Shown: positions 34,774 to 45,889, counted from the stretch's first letter. The stretch: 64,000 bases of DNA from Hyphomicrobiales bacterium (GCA_900468065.1 UBTA01000008.1:1-64000), one strand, 5' to 3'. Notes: generated from the sequence alone by a model not told the origin. Program-made: numbers and translations.

Positions 34774-34794
34774 AGGCCAGGGCCAATCTGGCCT
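34774..34794. terminator. Small hairpin between convergent pleC and glnE
   Basis: AGGCCAG (34774-34780) pairs with CTGGCCT (34788-34794) around a 7-base loop, in the 38-bp space between the two stop codons. No T-tract on either side, so termination strength is doubtful. Confidence 0.35.
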
Positions 34795-34810
34795 GAGCCC
34801 ATCGCCCATC

Positions 34811-37765
34811 TCAGGGCTTGACGGTCGCTTGAAATATCCGGCGCACAGCCTTCGACAGCCGCCGGATATCAGCCTCAAGCACCTTGATGTCCGGCGCATC
34901 GCCTGCCCGGCACAAAAGCTCGACCAGTCCAGCCGGCGCATCCTTCAACTCCAGATCGCCCTCGATGCACAATCGGACGATCTGCGAGAGGTCGGTAAAC
35001 AGCGTCAGCGCCTCCTGCACGGTATCGAGATCGGCCGGGGCGATCAAAGCCGGTCCAAGCAGCCGCAAGACATCGACCGTCGATGTGCCGCTCGGCGGAG
35101 GGGCGACACCCCGCGCTGGCGCGATCAGGGCAAGATATTGCGCGATGAACTCTATATCGACCAGCCCGCCGGGGATAAGCTTGAAATCCCATACATCACT
35201 TGGCGGCTTTTCCTTGTCGATCAGCCCGCGCATCTCGGCGACATCCGCCGTCACCTTCGCAACATCGCGGCTCTGGCCGAGCACTTCGCGGAAAATCATA
35301 TCGACCTGCGCGATCAGGCTTTCCTCGCCGCAGAGCGCGCGGGCACGCGTCAGCGCCATGTGCTCCCAGGTCCAAGCTTCCTCGCGCTGATATTTTGCAA
35401 AGGCATTGATCCGGGTGGCGACAGGCCCCTTGTTGCCGGAAGGGCGTAGCCGCATGTCGACCTCGTAGAGCACGCCCTCGGCTGTTGGTGCCGAGAGCGC
35501 CGCGATCAGCCGCTGCGTGACACGGGTGAAATATCGGATGGAATCGAGCGGCTTTGCGCCGTCGGATTCTCCTCCGTCATCATCATAGTCGTACAGCAGG
35601 ATGATATCGACATCGGACCCGGCAGTCAGTTCGTGGCTACCCAGCTTGCCCATACCGATGACGGCCACTCGCCCGCCGGGGAATTTCCCATGCGCGGTCT
35701 CCACCTCGCGCAGCACCGCGTCCAGCGCGGCGGTGATGATCAGGTCGGCCAGATCGGTAAACGCATGCCCCGCCTGCACGCCGGTGATGACGCCGGTCAA
35801 CAGCCTGATCCCGATCAGGAATCGCTGCTCGGATGCGATGATCCGCAACCGGTCAAGAATCTCCTCATAATGCCGGGCTGTTGCCAGAAAGCCTTTGATC
35901 CGCTCCGCCAGATAGTCGCGCGTCGGCAATTCGGCGAGAAGCCGGGGATCGAGCATTCCGTCGAACACGTGCGGCTTGCTGGCAATGATATCAGCCAGCC
36001 GCGGAGCGGACGACATGATGTTGACGATAAGGGAAAGCAGTCCGGGATTGTTCCCAAGTAGGGAGAACAGCTGGATGCCGGCTGGCAAGCCTGCGATGAA
36101 CTGGTCGAAGCGCAGCAATGCCTCGTCGGCGCGCTTGTTCTGGCCAAATACACGCAGAAGTTCCGGCGTCAGCTCCGTCAACCGCTCCCGCGCCTCCACC
36201 GACTGTGTCGCCCGGTAGCGGCCGTAGTGCCAGGTCCGGATCGTGCGGGACACATCCTGCGGCCGCTCGAACCCAAGCTTCTTCAGTGTCTCCAGCGTAT
36301 CCGGATCGTCTGCCTGCCCGGTAAAAACTAGATTTCCGGTTTCGCTCGAGAGCTTTGCCTCCTGCTCGAACAGCTGGGCATAACGCCGCTCCACCGTCTT
36401 CAGCACACGCGACAATTCTGAGGAAAACGCCGGAACATCGGCAGAGCCCATCATGTAGGCGATGCGTTTCAGTTCAGCGTCTGTGGTCGGCAGAACATGC
36501 GTCTGCTCATCGCGCACCATCTGCACCCTGTGCTCGACATCGCGCAGGAACCAGTAGGCGGACACCAGTTCCTCGGCCGTTTCCGCATCGATCCAGTTGG
36601 CCCGCGCCAAGCCTTGCAGCATGGGTTCGGTGGCGCGCAATCGGAGCTCTTGCATCCGTCCGCCGGCGATCAGCTGCTGGGTCTGGACGAAGAACTCGAT
36701 CTCCCGGATGCCACCGCGGCCAAGCTTGATATTGTGGCCCTTGACCGCGATCTCGCCATGGCCCTTGTGGGCATGGATTTGCCGCTTGATCGAGTGGATA
36801 TCGGCAATCGCCGCGTAATCGAGATATTTGCGGAACATGAACGGGGTGAGTTCGCGCAGGAAAGCCTCGCCTGCCTTGATATCGCCCGCCACCGGACGCG
36901 CCTTGATGAACGCCGCCCTCTCCCAGTTCTGGCCCCGGCTTTCGTAATAGAGCATCGCCGCTTCGACCGGGATGGCAAGCGGCGTAGCACCGGGATCGGG
37001 CCGCAGGCGCAGGTCGGTGCGGAAGACATAGCCATCACCGCTGCGCTCCTGCAGGATGCGGATCAGCCGGCGCAGCAACCGCGCAAACGTCTCCGGCGCG
37101 TCGTCCGGGACCGTGATCAGTGGAGCGTGCGGCTCATAAAACACCACCAGATCGATATCCGAGGAATAATTCAGCTCGAAGGCGCCGAGCTTGCCCATGC
37201 CGAGAACAACGACGCCCGACTTTTCGCTCGGATATGCGACATCGACGACATTCAGCTTGCCTGCGTCATGTGCGCTCAAAAGCAGATGGTCGATGGCAGC
37301 AGATACCGCAGCGCCGGCGAAATCGCTCAGCCACCGCGTCGTCTCACGCGCATCAAAAAGACGGGAAACATCGGCAAGGGCGATGGCAAAAGCGATATCG
37401 CGCTTGGCTTGCCGCAGGCGCGTCATGATCTCGGCATCGGTTAGCGGCTTGCCCGCATCAGCGCTTTTCCACGCGTCCCGGGCTCTGTCGACACAGGCTT
37501 GCAGATAGGGGATCAAAGGGCGGCCAAGCGCCTGAACGAGGACCTGCGGATGGGAAACAGCCGTATCGCGCAGATACGGCGAGAGCGACAACGCCGCGAC
37601 GACAAAATCCTTGAGTGGCGTTTCCAAGGCCAACAGATCGGCGATGTCCGGATGGCTCTTTGCGATATCCTTGAGGCTGGAGAGGACGGACTTGGCGTCC
37701 GTCTGGCTCATTGGCCGCAGCGCACATGTGCCGATATCCGATAAACGCCGCGTATCCACTTGCAT
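34811..37765 (-). CDS. glnE: Bifunctional glutamine synthetase adenylyltransferase / adenylyl-removing enzyme
   Basis: 984 residues, full length. It adenylylates (inactivates) and deadenylylates glutamine synthetase in response to PII and glutamine. Both nucleotidyltransferase domains are seen: the N-terminal removing half with GMGKLGAFELNYSSDIDLVV (about 190-210) and the C-terminal half with GMGKLGSHELTAGSDVDIIL (about 700-725); each is followed by a helical regulatory domain. GGGAGAG lies seven bases before the ATG at 37763-37765. A two-component pair lies upstream on the same strand (45 bp between genes), so co-transcription is possible. Confidence 0.97.
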   Translation of the reverse strand: MQVDTRRLSDIGTCALRPMSQTDAKSVLSSLKDIAKSHPDIADLLALETPLKDFVVAALSLSPYLRDTAVSHPQVLVQALGRPLIPYLQACVDRARDAWKSADAGKPLTDAEIMTRLRQAKRDIAFAIALADVSRLFDARETTRWLSDFAGAAVSAAIDHLLLSAHDAGKLNVVDVAYPSEKSGVVVLGMGKLGAFELNYSSDIDLVVFYEPHAPLITVPDDAPETFARLLRRLIRILQERSGDGYVFRTDLRLRPDPGATPLAIPVEAAMLYYESRGQNWERAAFIKARPVAGDIKAGEAFLRELTPFMFRKYLDYAAIADIHSIKRQIHAHKGHGEIAVKGHNIKLGRGGIREIEFFVQTQQLIAGGRMQELRLRATEPMLQGLARANWIDAETAEELVSAYWFLRDVEHRVQMVRDEQTHVLPTTDAELKRIAYMMGSADVPAFSSELSRVLKTVERRYAQLFEQEAKLSSETGNLVFTGQADDPDTLETLKKLGFERPQDVSRTIRTWHYGRYRATQSVEARERLTELTPELLRVFGQNKRADEALLRFDQFIAGLPAGIQLFSLLGNNPGLLSLIVNIMSSAPRLADIIASKPHVFDGMLDPRLLAELPTRDYLAERIKGFLATARHYEEILDRLRIIASEQRFLIGIRLLTGVITGVQAGHAFTDLADLIITAALDAVLREVETAHGKFPGGRVAVIGMGKLGSHELTAGSDVDIILLYDYDDDGGESDGAKPLDSIRYFTRVTQRLIAALSAPTAEGVLYEVDMRLRPSGNKGPVATRINAFAKYQREEAWTWEHMALTRARALCGEESLIAQVDMIFREVLGQSRDVAKVTADVAEMRGLIDKEKPPSDVWDFKLIPGGLVDIEFIAQYLALIAPARGVAPPPSGTSTVDVLRLLGPALIAPADLDTVQEALTLFTDLSQIVRLCIEGDLELKDAPAGLVELLCRAGDAPDIKVLEADIRRLSKAVRRIFQATVKP

Positions 37766-37810
37766 ATTGGTCTCTCCCAGCCGCTCCCGATTTCGGCTGC
37801 CCTATGCCTA

Positions 37811-39220
37811 TCAGCCGGAGCGCACTGGGAAAACCATGCTGGCGGTCAAACCACGATTGTTTTCAACGTCTGGAACCGTATCGCTCAATTCGAGAGAACC
37901 CTGATGCATCTCCATCACCGCCTCGACAAGCGAAAGGCCAAGCCCTGTTCCCGGCTTGCTGCGGCTTTCGTCCAGCCGCACGAAACGCTCCACCACGTCC
38001 TCCCGCTTGTCGGCTGGCACGCCGGGGCCATGATCCGCTACGGACAGCACGATCGCGCCATCCCGCCTGGCGAGGCTGACCTTGATCAGCGGATTTTCAC
38101 CGCCGTCGGAATATTTGATGGCATTGTCGATCAGATTGCCGAGTGCCTGCCCGATCAATTCCCGATTACCGGAAATGTGAATATCGGCAGGCACATCGGC
38201 CTCCAGTTTCAACGCCTGCTCGTCGGCCACCGGCTCATAGAGTTCAACGCAGTCGGCCACGCTTTGGGAAAGGTTGACATCGCTCATCTCCGCAGCAGCC
38301 GCACCGGCTTCGACACGGGAGATCATCAAAAGCGCATTGAACGTGCGGATCAGCTGGTCGGATTCGCCGATGATCTCTTCCAGAGAGGCGCGGTAGCCTG
38401 AATTGGTCGCCTTGTGCGCCAGAGCCGCCTCGGCCTTGTTGCGCAACCGTGTCAGCGGCGTCTTCAGGTCGTGGGCAATATTGTCGGAAACCTGACGCAA
38501 ACCCTCGTTCAGTTTTTCGATCCGTCCAAGCATGGCATTGAGCGATTCCGACAGCCGGTCGAATTCGTCGCCGGATCCGCTCATCGGCAATCGCTGCGAG
38601 AGATCACCCGCCATGATCCGCGTACTGGCGTCCGACATGCGGTCGATCCGCTTCAGCGCGTTGCGGCCGATCGCAAACCAGATGATCAGCGCGCCAATGC
38701 CCATGATGCCGAGTGCGACCATAAGCGCCTGCCGTACCAGCACACGAAACTTCTCGGGCTCCTGCAGGTCGCGGCCCACCAGAATGCGCAGGCCGTTGTC
38801 GAGCACCAGCACATGCGCCAGTGCCACATGCTCTTCCTTGCGGCTTTCGTCGGTATAGCGCTGATAGCGGAATGCTTCGCCTGTCCAGCCTTCCTTATCC
38901 AGAAGCCCGGGCTGCAACGAAGCAACATTGCCTGCCAGGATCTCGCCGGTCGGCCCTGCGATGACGTAGAGATTGGCACCCGGTTGCCGCGCCCGCCGCT
39001 CCAGTGTTCGCAGCAATCCGTTAACGCCGCCGCGACTGTAGATCTGCTCGATCTGCGATACTTCCGCCGCTACCGAATCCTTCGTTTGCTGTTCCAGCAG
39101 CCGCTGCGACATGGCCGTGACATAGAAGACCAGAAAGGCGGCACACAAGGAAAAGAGCAGGAGATAAAGCGCTGACAAGCGAACGGCCGTGGTGCGGAAG
39201 AGGACGCTCAACCTGTTCAT
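37811..39220 (-). CDS. HAMP sensor histidine kinase, OmpR-type pair partner
   Basis: 469 residues. Membrane helices at 15-38 and 165-186 enclose a periplasmic sensor of about 125 residues. HAMP spans about 187-240, the H-box has His250 (SDNIAHDLKTPLTRLR), and the ATPase domain has NLIDNAIKYS, VADHGPGVP and GTGLGLSLVEAVMEMH. The start codon overlaps the stop of the response-regulator gene by 4 bp, so the two are translationally coupled. The ligand is unknown. Its position beside degP suggests an envelope-stress role, which is inference. Confidence 0.9.
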   Translation of the reverse strand: MNRLSVLFRTTAVRLSALYLLLFSLCAAFLVFYVTAMSQRLLEQQTKDSVAAEVSQIEQIYSRGGVNGLLRTLERRARQPGANLYVIAGPTGEILAGNVASLQPGLLDKEGWTGEAFRYQRYTDESRKEEHVALAHVLVLDNGLRILVGRDLQEPEKFRVLVRQALMVALGIMGIGALIIWFAIGRNALKRIDRMSDASTRIMAGDLSQRLPMSGSGDEFDRLSESLNAMLGRIEKLNEGLRQVSDNIAHDLKTPLTRLRNKAEAALAHKATNSGYRASLEEIIGESDQLIRTFNALLMISRVEAGAAAAEMSDVNLSQSVADCVELYEPVADEQALKLEADVPADIHISGNRELIGQALGNLIDNAIKYSDGGENPLIKVSLARRDGAIVLSVADHGPGVPADKREDVVERFVRLDESRSKPGTGLGLSLVEAVMEMHQGSLELSDTVPDVENNRGLTASMVFPVRSG

Positions 39221-39918
39221 GCGTCCGTGCGTCCGTCTTCCTTGATCATGTAGCCGGCCCCGCGCACGGTGCGCAGCAATGGCTGATCGAAATCCTTCTC
39301 GATCTTGGCGCGCAGCCGCGACACGTGCACGTCGATGACATTGGTCTGCGGATCGAAATGATAATCCCAGACATTTTCCAGCAGCATGGTGCGCGTCACC
39401 ACCTGCCCCGCATTCTTCATCAGATATTCAAGCAGCCGGAATTCGCGTGGCTGCAGCAGAAGCTCGCGGCCTTGCCGTCTCACCGTATGCGACAGCCGGT
39501 CCAGCTCCAGATCGCCGACGCGATAGACCATGTCCTGTTCGGGAGCCCCTTTGCGGCGGCCAAGCACCTCGACGCGCGCCAGAAGCTCGTTGAAGGCGTA
39601 GGGTTTGGGCAGATAATCGTCGCCACCGGCGCGCAATCCCGTGACCCGGTCATCGACTTGGCCGAGTGCGGAAAGAATGAGAACCGGAGTGTGGACGCCC
39701 TTGCGGCGTAGTTCCGAGATCACCGATAGCCCATCGCGGCGCGGCAGCATGCGGTCGATGACGAGGACGTCGTAGCTGTTTTCGCTGGCCATGAACAGGC
39801 CGCTCTCGCCATCACTGGCATGGTCGGAGACGATACCAGCCTCGCGAAAGGCCTTTGCCAGATAGGCGGCCGCTTCGAGGTCATCTTCGATAATCAGAAT
39901 CTTCATACGCGTGACCAT
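39217..39918 (-). CDS. OmpR-family response regulator
   Basis: 233 residues. The receiver domain (5-120) has acidic residues E11-D12-D13, phosphorylation site D55 (VLVIDRMLP) and the switch/lysine KPY near 104-106. The winged-helix effector (about 130-225) shows LLQPREFRLLEYLMKN and NVIDVHVSRLRAKI. It is the first gene of the pair with the HAMP kinase (ATGA overlap). ATG 39916-39918 is used; ATG 39904-39906 would give a more typical MKILIIEDD start. It follows degP by 155 bp on the same strand. Confidence 0.92.
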   Translation of the reverse strand: MVTRMKILIIEDDLEAAAYLAKAFREAGIVSDHASDGESGLFMASENSYDVLVIDRMLPRRDGLSVISELRRKGVHTPVLILSALGQVDDRVTGLRAGGDDYLPKPYAFNELLARVEVLGRRKGAPEQDMVYRVGDLELDRLSHTVRRQGRELLLQPREFRLLEYLMKNAGQVVTRTMLLENVWDYHFDPQTNVIDVHVSRLRAKIEKDFDQPLLRTVRGAGYMIKEDGRTDA

Positions 39919-40073
39919 AGTCCCTGACCCGTATCTTCCACAACCGGTTTACCCTTGGGAAATCACACCTGCCTGCCCGGTTGCGCAGATAAGCCGTGCC
40001 CTGAAACGCCAGACGCCGCGAAACCCTGGTGAAGGTCCGCGGCGCCCGGCAGCTGGAGCTGCGTCAGCCCTCG

Positions 40074-41639
40074 TCAGCCCTGGCTGATAGGAAGCGCCAC
40101 GAAGCGACTGGCATTGTCGGCCTCGATCTGGAACAGCGCCTTTGTGCGTCCGTCCTTCTTGGCGGCCTCGATCACCTTGAGGATGTCGTCAGCCGACTTG
40201 ACCTCCTGGTTGTTGACCGAAACGATCTTCTGGCCTTCCTTCAGGCCGCGATCGCTGGCGTCGGAGTCTGGATCGACCGCAGAGATCGTCACGCCCTTTC
40301 CGTCCTCGGAAGGCGTCACGGTCACACCGAGGTCCGCCAATGCCTTTTCGCTCGAAGGCTGCTGTTCTTCCTGCTGTTGCTCGGCACCGGTAGAAGCATC
40401 CTTGGTATCGGCAGGCAATGTTCCGACTTCGAGCTTGACGCTCTCAGCCTTGCCGTCACGCCACAAGGCGACATCGACGCTGGTACCCGGACGCATCAGG
40501 GCGATCTTGCGAGCCAGCTCGCGCGGACCCTTGATCGTGTCGCCATTGACAGCGGTGATCACATCACCCTTCTTGATACCGGCCTTTTCACCGGGAGAAC
40601 CGGCCTGCGGCTCGACGACAAGCGCGCCGCTTGCCTCGGCAAGACCGAGCGATTCAGCCACATCCTTATCGACCGGCTGGATCTGCACACCGAGCCAGCC
40701 ACGGGACACTTCGCCATCCTTCATCAGATCGGTGACGACGTCCTTGGCAACGGATGCCGGAATGGCAAAGGCGATACCGACATTGCCGCCCGATGGCGAG
40801 AAGATTGCGGTGTTGATACCGACGACTTCGCCATTGAGGTTGAAGGTCGGACCACCGGAGTTTCCACGGTTCACCGCCGCGTCAACCTGCAGGTAGTCGT
40901 CATAAGGGCCGGAGCCGATATCGCGGCCACGTGCCGAAATGATGCCGGCGGTCACAGTACCACCGAGGCCGAAGGGATTGCCGACAGCAACGACCCAATC
41001 ACCAACCCGGACCTTGCTGTCGTCGGCGAAGCCGACATAGGCAAACTTGCGCTTGTCATCGACCTTCAGCACGGCGAGGTCGGTGCGGCTGTCCTTACCG
41101 ATCAGCTTGGCGTCCAGTTCGGTGCCATCGTTGAGAATGACGGTAAAGGCGGAGCCGTCAGAGACGACGTGATTGTTGGTGACGAGGTAGCCGTCTTCGG
41201 AGATGAAGAATCCTGACCCTTGTGAGGTCGGACGCAGGCGGCCGGGCTTGCCGTCGCGCAGTCCATGGTCACGTTCGGCGCGCTTGTCGCCGTTCGGGCC
41301 ACCAAATTCCTTGAAGAAGCGCTTCAACGGGTGATCGTCTGGAAGTTCATCCAGACCACGGCCGCCGAAATCGAAGCTGAAGCCGTTGCCGCTAGCGGCG
41401 TCATCGGAAACAGGATTGGCACGCGACTGTACGCGCACGGACACCACCGCCGGAGAAACCGCGTCGACGACATCAGCAAAACTTGGAACCTGCGGCGCCT
41501 CGATCTTGACGGCGGCGGCAAAGGACTGGGTGATGGCTGCTGGGATGCCGGTCGACAGCATGACGGCCGCCAAACCAGCAACAGTCGTTGTCTTCAAGAC
41601 GGTCTTGAGGGAGGGACGCAGTGCGTTTGTTTGAAACAT
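40074..41639 (-). CDS. degP: Periplasmic serine protease/chaperone DegP (HtrA)
   Basis: 521 residues. After a signal peptide (about 1-42) comes a trypsin-like domain with the triad His157 (TNNHVV), Asp187 (RTDLAVL) and Ser261 (NRGNSGGP). PDZ1 follows at about 305-395 (GWLGVQIQ) and PDZ2 near 430-515 (LGVTVTPSEDGKGVTISAVD). It degrades or refolds misfolded envelope proteins. A Gln/Glu-rich linker (about 418-428) separates the PDZ domains. Upstream is the cycHJKL operon on the same strand, 209 bp away with its own AT-rich promoter-like gap. Confidence 0.95.
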   Translation of the reverse strand: MFQTNALRPSLKTVLKTTTVAGLAAVMLSTGIPAAITQSFAAAVKIEAPQVPSFADVVDAVSPAVVSVRVQSRANPVSDDAASGNGFSFDFGGRGLDELPDDHPLKRFFKEFGGPNGDKRAERDHGLRDGKPGRLRPTSQGSGFFISEDGYLVTNNHVVSDGSAFTVILNDGTELDAKLIGKDSRTDLAVLKVDDKRKFAYVGFADDSKVRVGDWVVAVGNPFGLGGTVTAGIISARGRDIGSGPYDDYLQVDAAVNRGNSGGPTFNLNGEVVGINTAIFSPSGGNVGIAFAIPASVAKDVVTDLMKDGEVSRGWLGVQIQPVDKDVAESLGLAEASGALVVEPQAGSPGEKAGIKKGDVITAVNGDTIKGPRELARKIALMRPGTSVDVALWRDGKAESVKLEVGTLPADTKDASTGAEQQQEEQQPSSEKALADLGVTVTPSEDGKGVTISAVDPDSDASDRGLKEGQKIVSVNNQEVKSADDILKVIEAAKKDGRTKALFQIEADNASRFVALPISQG

Positions 41640-41848
41640 CCGGTTTGCCTTTTCTCTTCATTTGCATTTGGCTGACTGGAGGAACAGCCGATGAAGAAGA
41701 AATAGTCGAACGCACCTTACTGACTTGTGTCCGGAAAATGAACTTTTGGTAATGTTGGGAATAAAACGGGTAGGCCTCACCCCGGAGGATGTTCCCGAAA
41801 ACGGGTTGCGGCTGGGAAACCCCTTCCTTTCTAAGGAATGGAAGGAAA

Positions 41849-42304
41849 TCAATCCTTCAAGACAGCATCCAGCCGCGCCTGCTCGTCCGCAGACAATGCC
41901 GTTCCCGTCACCTTGCCGGTGCGGCGGCGAGCAGCAACAAGCATTGCCACAGCCCCAGCCAGAAGCAGCACCACCGGCGCGCCCCACAGCAGCAGCGTCT
42001 TTGTCTCGAAGCGGGGATTGAGCAGCACGAACTCGCCGTAGCGCGAAACGACATAGCCAATGACCGCTTCGTCGCTATCGCCATTGGTGATCCGCTCGCG
42101 CACCAGAAGCCGCAGATCCTTGGCAAGCTCGGCATTCGAATCGTCAATCGACTGGTTCTGGCAGACCATGCAGCGCAGTTGCGCGGACAGTCCGCGTGCC
42201 CGCGTTTCGAGCGCCGGATCAGCCAGCACCTCGTCGGGATTGACGGCAAAGGCCGGCCACGCCGATAACATCAGGAAGGCAATGACGAGCAACCGGCGGA
42301 TCAT
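41849..42304 (-). CDS. ccmH: Cytochrome c maturation protein CcmH (CycL)
   Basis: 151 residues from the ATG at 42302-42304, which overlaps the ccmF stop by 4 bp (ATGA); longer upstream frames are read-through. A signal peptide (1-20) is followed by the periplasmic redox domain with the apocytochrome-reducing motif LRCMVCQN (Cys45, Cys48), then a membrane helix (about 104-124) and a short tail. It acts in heme ligation to apocytochrome c, keeping the heme-binding cysteines reduced. It is the last gene of the cycHJKL operon. Confidence 0.95.
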   Translation of the reverse strand: MIRRLLVIAFLMLSAWPAFAVNPDEVLADPALETRARGLSAQLRCMVCQNQSIDDSNAELAKDLRLLVRERITNGDSDEAVIGYVVSRYGEFVLLNPRFETKTLLLWGAPVVLLLAGAVAMLVAARRRTGKVTGTALSADEQARLDAVLKD

Positions 42305-44289
42305 TGCGCGGGCTCCAGAACCGGTTTCTTCTGTTTCTTGGCGCGTGCCGGGGCGCCGACCCGCAGGCGTCTGTCGCTCAGCGAAACGGCGCCGCCAGCC
42401 ATCATGAACACCGTGCCCAGCCAGATGCAGAGGATCATCGGCTTCCACCAGACCCTGACGACGACGCCGCCGTCTTTCATATCATCTCCGAGCGAAACAT
42501 AGAGCTGGCTCAAACCGAATGTCCGCATACCCGCCTCGGTAGTCGGCATCTGCCGTGCCGTATAAAACCGCTTCGACGACCAGACCTCAGCCACTTCGCT
42601 ACCGGCCTGGCTGATGGTGAAGTGCCCGGATTCCTCGCTATAATTTGGCCCTTTGCCGTTGCGCAGCCCATCGAAGCGCAGCGTATAACCGCCAGCATCC
42701 GTGGTCATGCCCGGCTTCATCTCGACGATGTGTTCCGTCTCGAACGCGGTGACCGCAACAATGCCGATCAGCGTCACGCCAAGCCCGATATGCGCCAGCG
42801 CCGTACCGAAAACCGATCGCGGAAGACCAGACACACGCCGCCAGGCGACCGCTCCCGTTACCTTGCCAAGGCCCGACCGCAGGAAAAGCTCCGTCAGCGA
42901 ACCGGCGATCATATAGGCGCCAAGCGCGATGCCGAACAGCGCCATGATCGGGCCGCCATTCTGCGCGTAGTAGATGACACTCCCGACAACCAGACCAAAG
43001 GCCACTGCGGCAAACAGGCGTTGCCCTGCCCCGAGCAGATCGCCACGTTTCCAGGCGAGCAGCGGGCCGAAGGGCACGGCCAGCATCAGCGGCAGCATCA
43101 GCAGTCCGAAGGTCATGTTGAAGAAGGGCGGGCCGACGGATATTTTCGCACCGGTCACCGCTTCGAGCGCCAGTGGATAGAGCGTGCCGATCAAGACGGT
43201 CGCGGCGGCGGTCGTCAGGATCAGATTGTTGAAGACCAGCGCGCCCTCACGCGAAATTGGAGCGAACAGACCGCCCGCCTTCAGATGTGCGGCCCGGAAC
43301 GCAAACAGCGATAGCGCGCCGCCGATGAAGAGAATGAGGATCATCAGGATGAAGACGCCGCGCGTCGGGTCGGTGGCAAAGGCATGAACCGATGTCAGCA
43401 CGCCGGAGCGGACGAGGAAGGTGCCGAGCAGCGACATCGAGAATGTCATGATCGCCAGAAGCACGGTCCAGATCTTCAGCGCCTCGCGCTTTTCCATCAC
43501 CAGCGCCGAATGCAACAGCGCAGTGCCGGCAAGCCAGGGAATGAAGGAGGCATTTTCGACCGGATCCCAGAACCACCAGCCACCCCAGCCGAGTTCGTAA
43601 TAGGCCCAGTAGGAGCCCATCGAGATACCGGCCGTCAAACAGGTCCAGGCGGCCAGCGTCCACGGCCGCACCCAGCGGGCCCAGGCAGCATCGATACGGC
43701 CTTCGATCAGCGCGGCGATGGCAAAGGAGAAACAGACCGAAAAGCCGACATAACCGAGGTAGAGCAGCGGCGGATGGATGGCCAGCCCTATATCCTGCAG
43801 TACCGGGTTAAGGTCGCGCCCCTCGCCCGGCGCATCCAGCAACCGGTTGAAGGGATTGGACGTCAAAAGGATGAACAACGAAAACGACACGGCGATCCAC
43901 GCCTGCACCGCCAGAACATTGGCTTTCAGCGTCTCCGGCAGATTGTTGCCGAACACTGCGACCAGCGCCGAGAAAAAGGTGAGAATCAGCACCCACAGCA
44001 GCATCGAGCCTTCGTGATTGCCCCAGACGCCGGAAAACTTGTAGATCAGCGGGATCTGCGAATGCGAATTCTCCCAGACGTTCTGGACGGAGAAATCGGA
44101 TGTCACATGGGCGTAGGTGAGAACCCCGAACGACAGAGCCATCAGCAAGAACGTGGCCTTGGCCGCTACCGTGCCGATCTCCATCAGTGCATGGTCGTTG
44201 CGGAGCGCGCCGATAATCGGCAGCACGGCCTGCAATAGCGATGTGGCAAGCGCCAGAACCAGAGCATAGTGACCAAGCTCGATGATCAT
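42301..44289 (-). CDS. ccmF: Cytochrome c heme lyase subunit CcmF (CycK)
   Basis: 662 residues with about 15 membrane helices. The heme-binding WWD domain is clear ([20 protein letters not shown] near 230-250), with flanking histidines such as [13 protein letters not shown] and [13 protein letters not shown]. It receives heme from CcmE and, with CcmH and CcmI, attaches it to apocytochrome c on the periplasmic side. It overlaps ccmE upstream and ccmH downstream by 4 bp each, so the operon is tightly coupled. Confidence 0.97.
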   Translation of the reverse strand: MIIELGHYALVLALATSLLQAVLPIIGALRNDHALMEIGTVAAKATFLLMALSFGVLTYAHVTSDFSVQNVWENSHSQIPLIYKFSGVWGNHEGSMLLWVLILTFFSALVAVFGNNLPETLKANVLAVQAWIAVSFSLFILLTSNPFNRLLDAPGEGRDLNPVLQDIGLAIHPPLLYLGYVGFSVCFSFAIAALIEGRIDAAWARWVRPWTLAAWTCLTAGISMGSYWAYYELGWGGWWFWDPVENASFIPWLAGTALLHSALVMEKREALKIWTVLLAIMTFSMSLLGTFLVRSGVLTSVHAFATDPTRGVFILMILILFIGGALSLFAFRAAHLKAGGLFAPISREGALVFNNLILTTAAATVLIGTLYPLALEAVTGAKISVGPPFFNMTFGLLMLPLMLAVPFGPLLAWKRGDLLGAGQRLFAAVAFGLVVGSVIYYAQNGGPIMALFGIALGAYMIAGSLTELFLRSGLGKVTGAVAWRRVSGLPRSVFGTALAHIGLGVTLIGIVAVTAFETEHIVEMKPGMTTDAGGYTLRFDGLRNGKGPNYSEESGHFTISQAGSEVAEVWSSKRFYTARQMPTTEAGMRTFGLSQLYVSLGDDMKDGGVVVRVWWKPMILCIWLGTVFMMAGGAVSLSDRRLRVGAPARAKKQKKPVLEPAQ

Positions 44290-44738
44290 TGGATATTTTC
44301 CTTGCCGCCGAGATTGACGCCCTGCGCCTTCAACCGGTCCGCCACGTCCTTAGGCATATAGGTCTCGTCATGCTTGGCAAGCACGGTATCGGCAACGAAA
44401 ACCGGGCTTCCTTCCTTGAAACTGCCTTCGGCGACAACGCCCTGTCCTTCGCGGAACAGGTCCGGCAAAATTCCGGTATAGGTCACCGGCACCGTGTCCA
44501 ACGTGTCGGTGACGCTGAAAGTGATGGTCATGCCCTCGCCACGCTTGAGCGAACCAGTCTCAACCAGACCGCCGAGCCGGATGCGCGTGCCCGGGGCGAG
44601 GTCGGCCTTCATGAGGTCACCAGGGACGTAGAAATAGGCAATCGCCTGGCTGAACGCGACCATCACCAGCAACACGGCCGCAACGATGAACGACACACCG
44701 CCGCCAATCATCACAAGGCGCTTCTGTTTGCGGGTCAT
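44286..44738 (-). CDS. ccmE: Heme chaperone CcmE (CycJ)
   Basis: 150 residues. One N-terminal membrane anchor (about 9-32) and a periplasmic OB-fold domain. The covalent heme-binding His123 and Tyr127 are in [10 protein letters not shown]. It carries heme from CcmC (not in this window) to CcmF. ATGA overlaps with ccmI before and ccmF after it. Confidence 0.97.
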   Translation of the reverse strand: MTRKQKRLVMIGGGVSFIVAAVLLVMVAFSQAIAYFYVPGDLMKADLAPGTRIRLGGLVETGSLKRGEGMTITFSVTDTLDTVPVTYTGILPDLFREGQGVVAEGSFKEGSPVFVADTVLAKHDETYMPKDVADRLKAQGVNLGGKENIQ

Positions 44739-45889
44739 TCCACGCCTCCATCGGCCTTCAGCCCAAGCTCGCCTGCCAGCGCAAGCAGTTGCTTGCCTTC
44801 GCTACCATCCGCCGGGAAGACGGCAAGCCCCTGCTTCAGCGCGTCGGCTGCCTTGTCCTTCTGGCCGAGCACGGAATAGGAGCGGATGATCCGCATCCAT
44901 CCCTCGAAATTCTTCGGCTCTGTCTTCAGCTTTTCAGCGAGACTGCCGACCATGCCCTCGATCATCGCCGTACGATCGCCAGCGGTCATATCCTTCGCCG
45001 CCGCAACATCCTCGCTTGTGGGGTTGCCCAGCGGTGTCCCAGCCTGCTGCGCCGAAGTCACTGGGGCATCGCCCTTGAGGCCGGCAATATGCTCGTTGAC
45101 CAGCGGCAGCCAAGGGGCACCGGCCGGTGATGTCCGGACAATCTGCTCGAAGGCGGCAAGCGCTTCCGGCGCCTTGCCTTCCTGTTTCAAAGCAAGCGCC
45201 AGGTAAAACTGCGCACGCGGATCACCGGGTTCGATCACCAAGAGTTTCTGCAGCGCGTCGCGTGCCTCGTTGGTCACAAGCCCTCCGGAAAGCGCGATCA
45301 GGCTTTCGGCATAGCCGCCCAACCGCACGGGGTTTGCCCCGAGGATGCGCAGCGCGTTGCGGAATGCCACGGCGGCCTCCTCGACCCTGCCGGTTCGATA
45401 ATAGATCGGCGCCAGCACGTCCCATCCGGCACCGTCTTCAGGATTGGCAACCAGTTGCTGTTCGGCCCGCGCGATCAAGATGTTCATATCGTCGCCGGGA
45501 TTTGCCAGACGGGCGGCCAGCGGCGCATCCAGCACATCCGGATTGCCGGTCCGCAAGTAAAGACAGAGCCCGACGGCAGGCAGAATGAGAACGACGGCGA
45601 GCTGCGCCAGTCGGTTGCTTCGCTTTACCGGTTGAACAGGCGCTGCGGCTTTCACAGCGTCGGTCGCGGCCAGCAGGCGGCGGGCGACCTCGGCGCGCGC
45701 GAAATTCGCATCGTCGCCGGAGATCAGGCCATTTTTCTCGTCACGCTTCAGCTCTTCCAGCTGATCGCGATAGACCTCGACATCATGGGATTGGGGGGCC
45801 TCGGCGCTGGCGGCGGCGCGCAGCAGCGGAAGCAGCAGAACAGCGGCAACGGCCGCCGTCAGGGTGGCAACTAGGATCCAGAACAGCAT
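44735..45889 (-). CDS. ccmI: Cytochrome c maturation protein CcmI (CycH)
   Basis: 384 residues. Two membrane helices (about 2-22 and 95-113) with a short cytosolic loop, then a periplasmic TPR domain (about 130-380; repeats such as [20 protein letters not shown] and [17 protein letters not shown]) that binds the C-terminus of apocytochrome c. It is the first gene of the cycHJKL operon; the ATG is at 45887-45889 with GAGCG before it. The order HJKL and spacing are as in other rhizobia, where loss abolishes c-type cytochromes. Confidence 0.93.
   Translation of the reverse strand: MLFWILVATLTAAVAAVLLLPLLRAAASAEAPQSHDVEVYRDQLEELKRDEKNGLISGDDANFARAEVARRLLAATDAVKAAAPVQPVKRSNRLAQLAVVLILPAVGLCLYLRTGNPDVLDAPLAARLANPGDDMNILIARAEQQLVANPEDGAGWDVLAPIYYRTGRVEEAAVAFRNALRILGANPVRLGGYAESLIALSGGLVTNEARDALQKLLVIEPGDPRAQFYLALALKQEGKAPEALAAFEQIVRTSPAGAPWLPLVNEHIAGLKGDAPVTSAQQAGTPLGNPTSEDVAAAKDMTAGDRTAMIEGMVGSLAEKLKTEPKNFEGWMRIIRSYSVLGQKDKAADALKQGLAVFPADGSEGKQLLALAGELGLKADGGVE

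Noticed and set aside
40029-41216. A 395-codon plus-strand frame opposite degP
   Set aside because: Antisense of a gene with a complete catalytic triad and two PDZ domains.
43384-44238. A 284-codon plus-strand frame opposite ccmF
   Set aside because: Rich in Arg, Gln, His and Gly, as expected for the complement of a membrane-protein gene; ccmF is certain.
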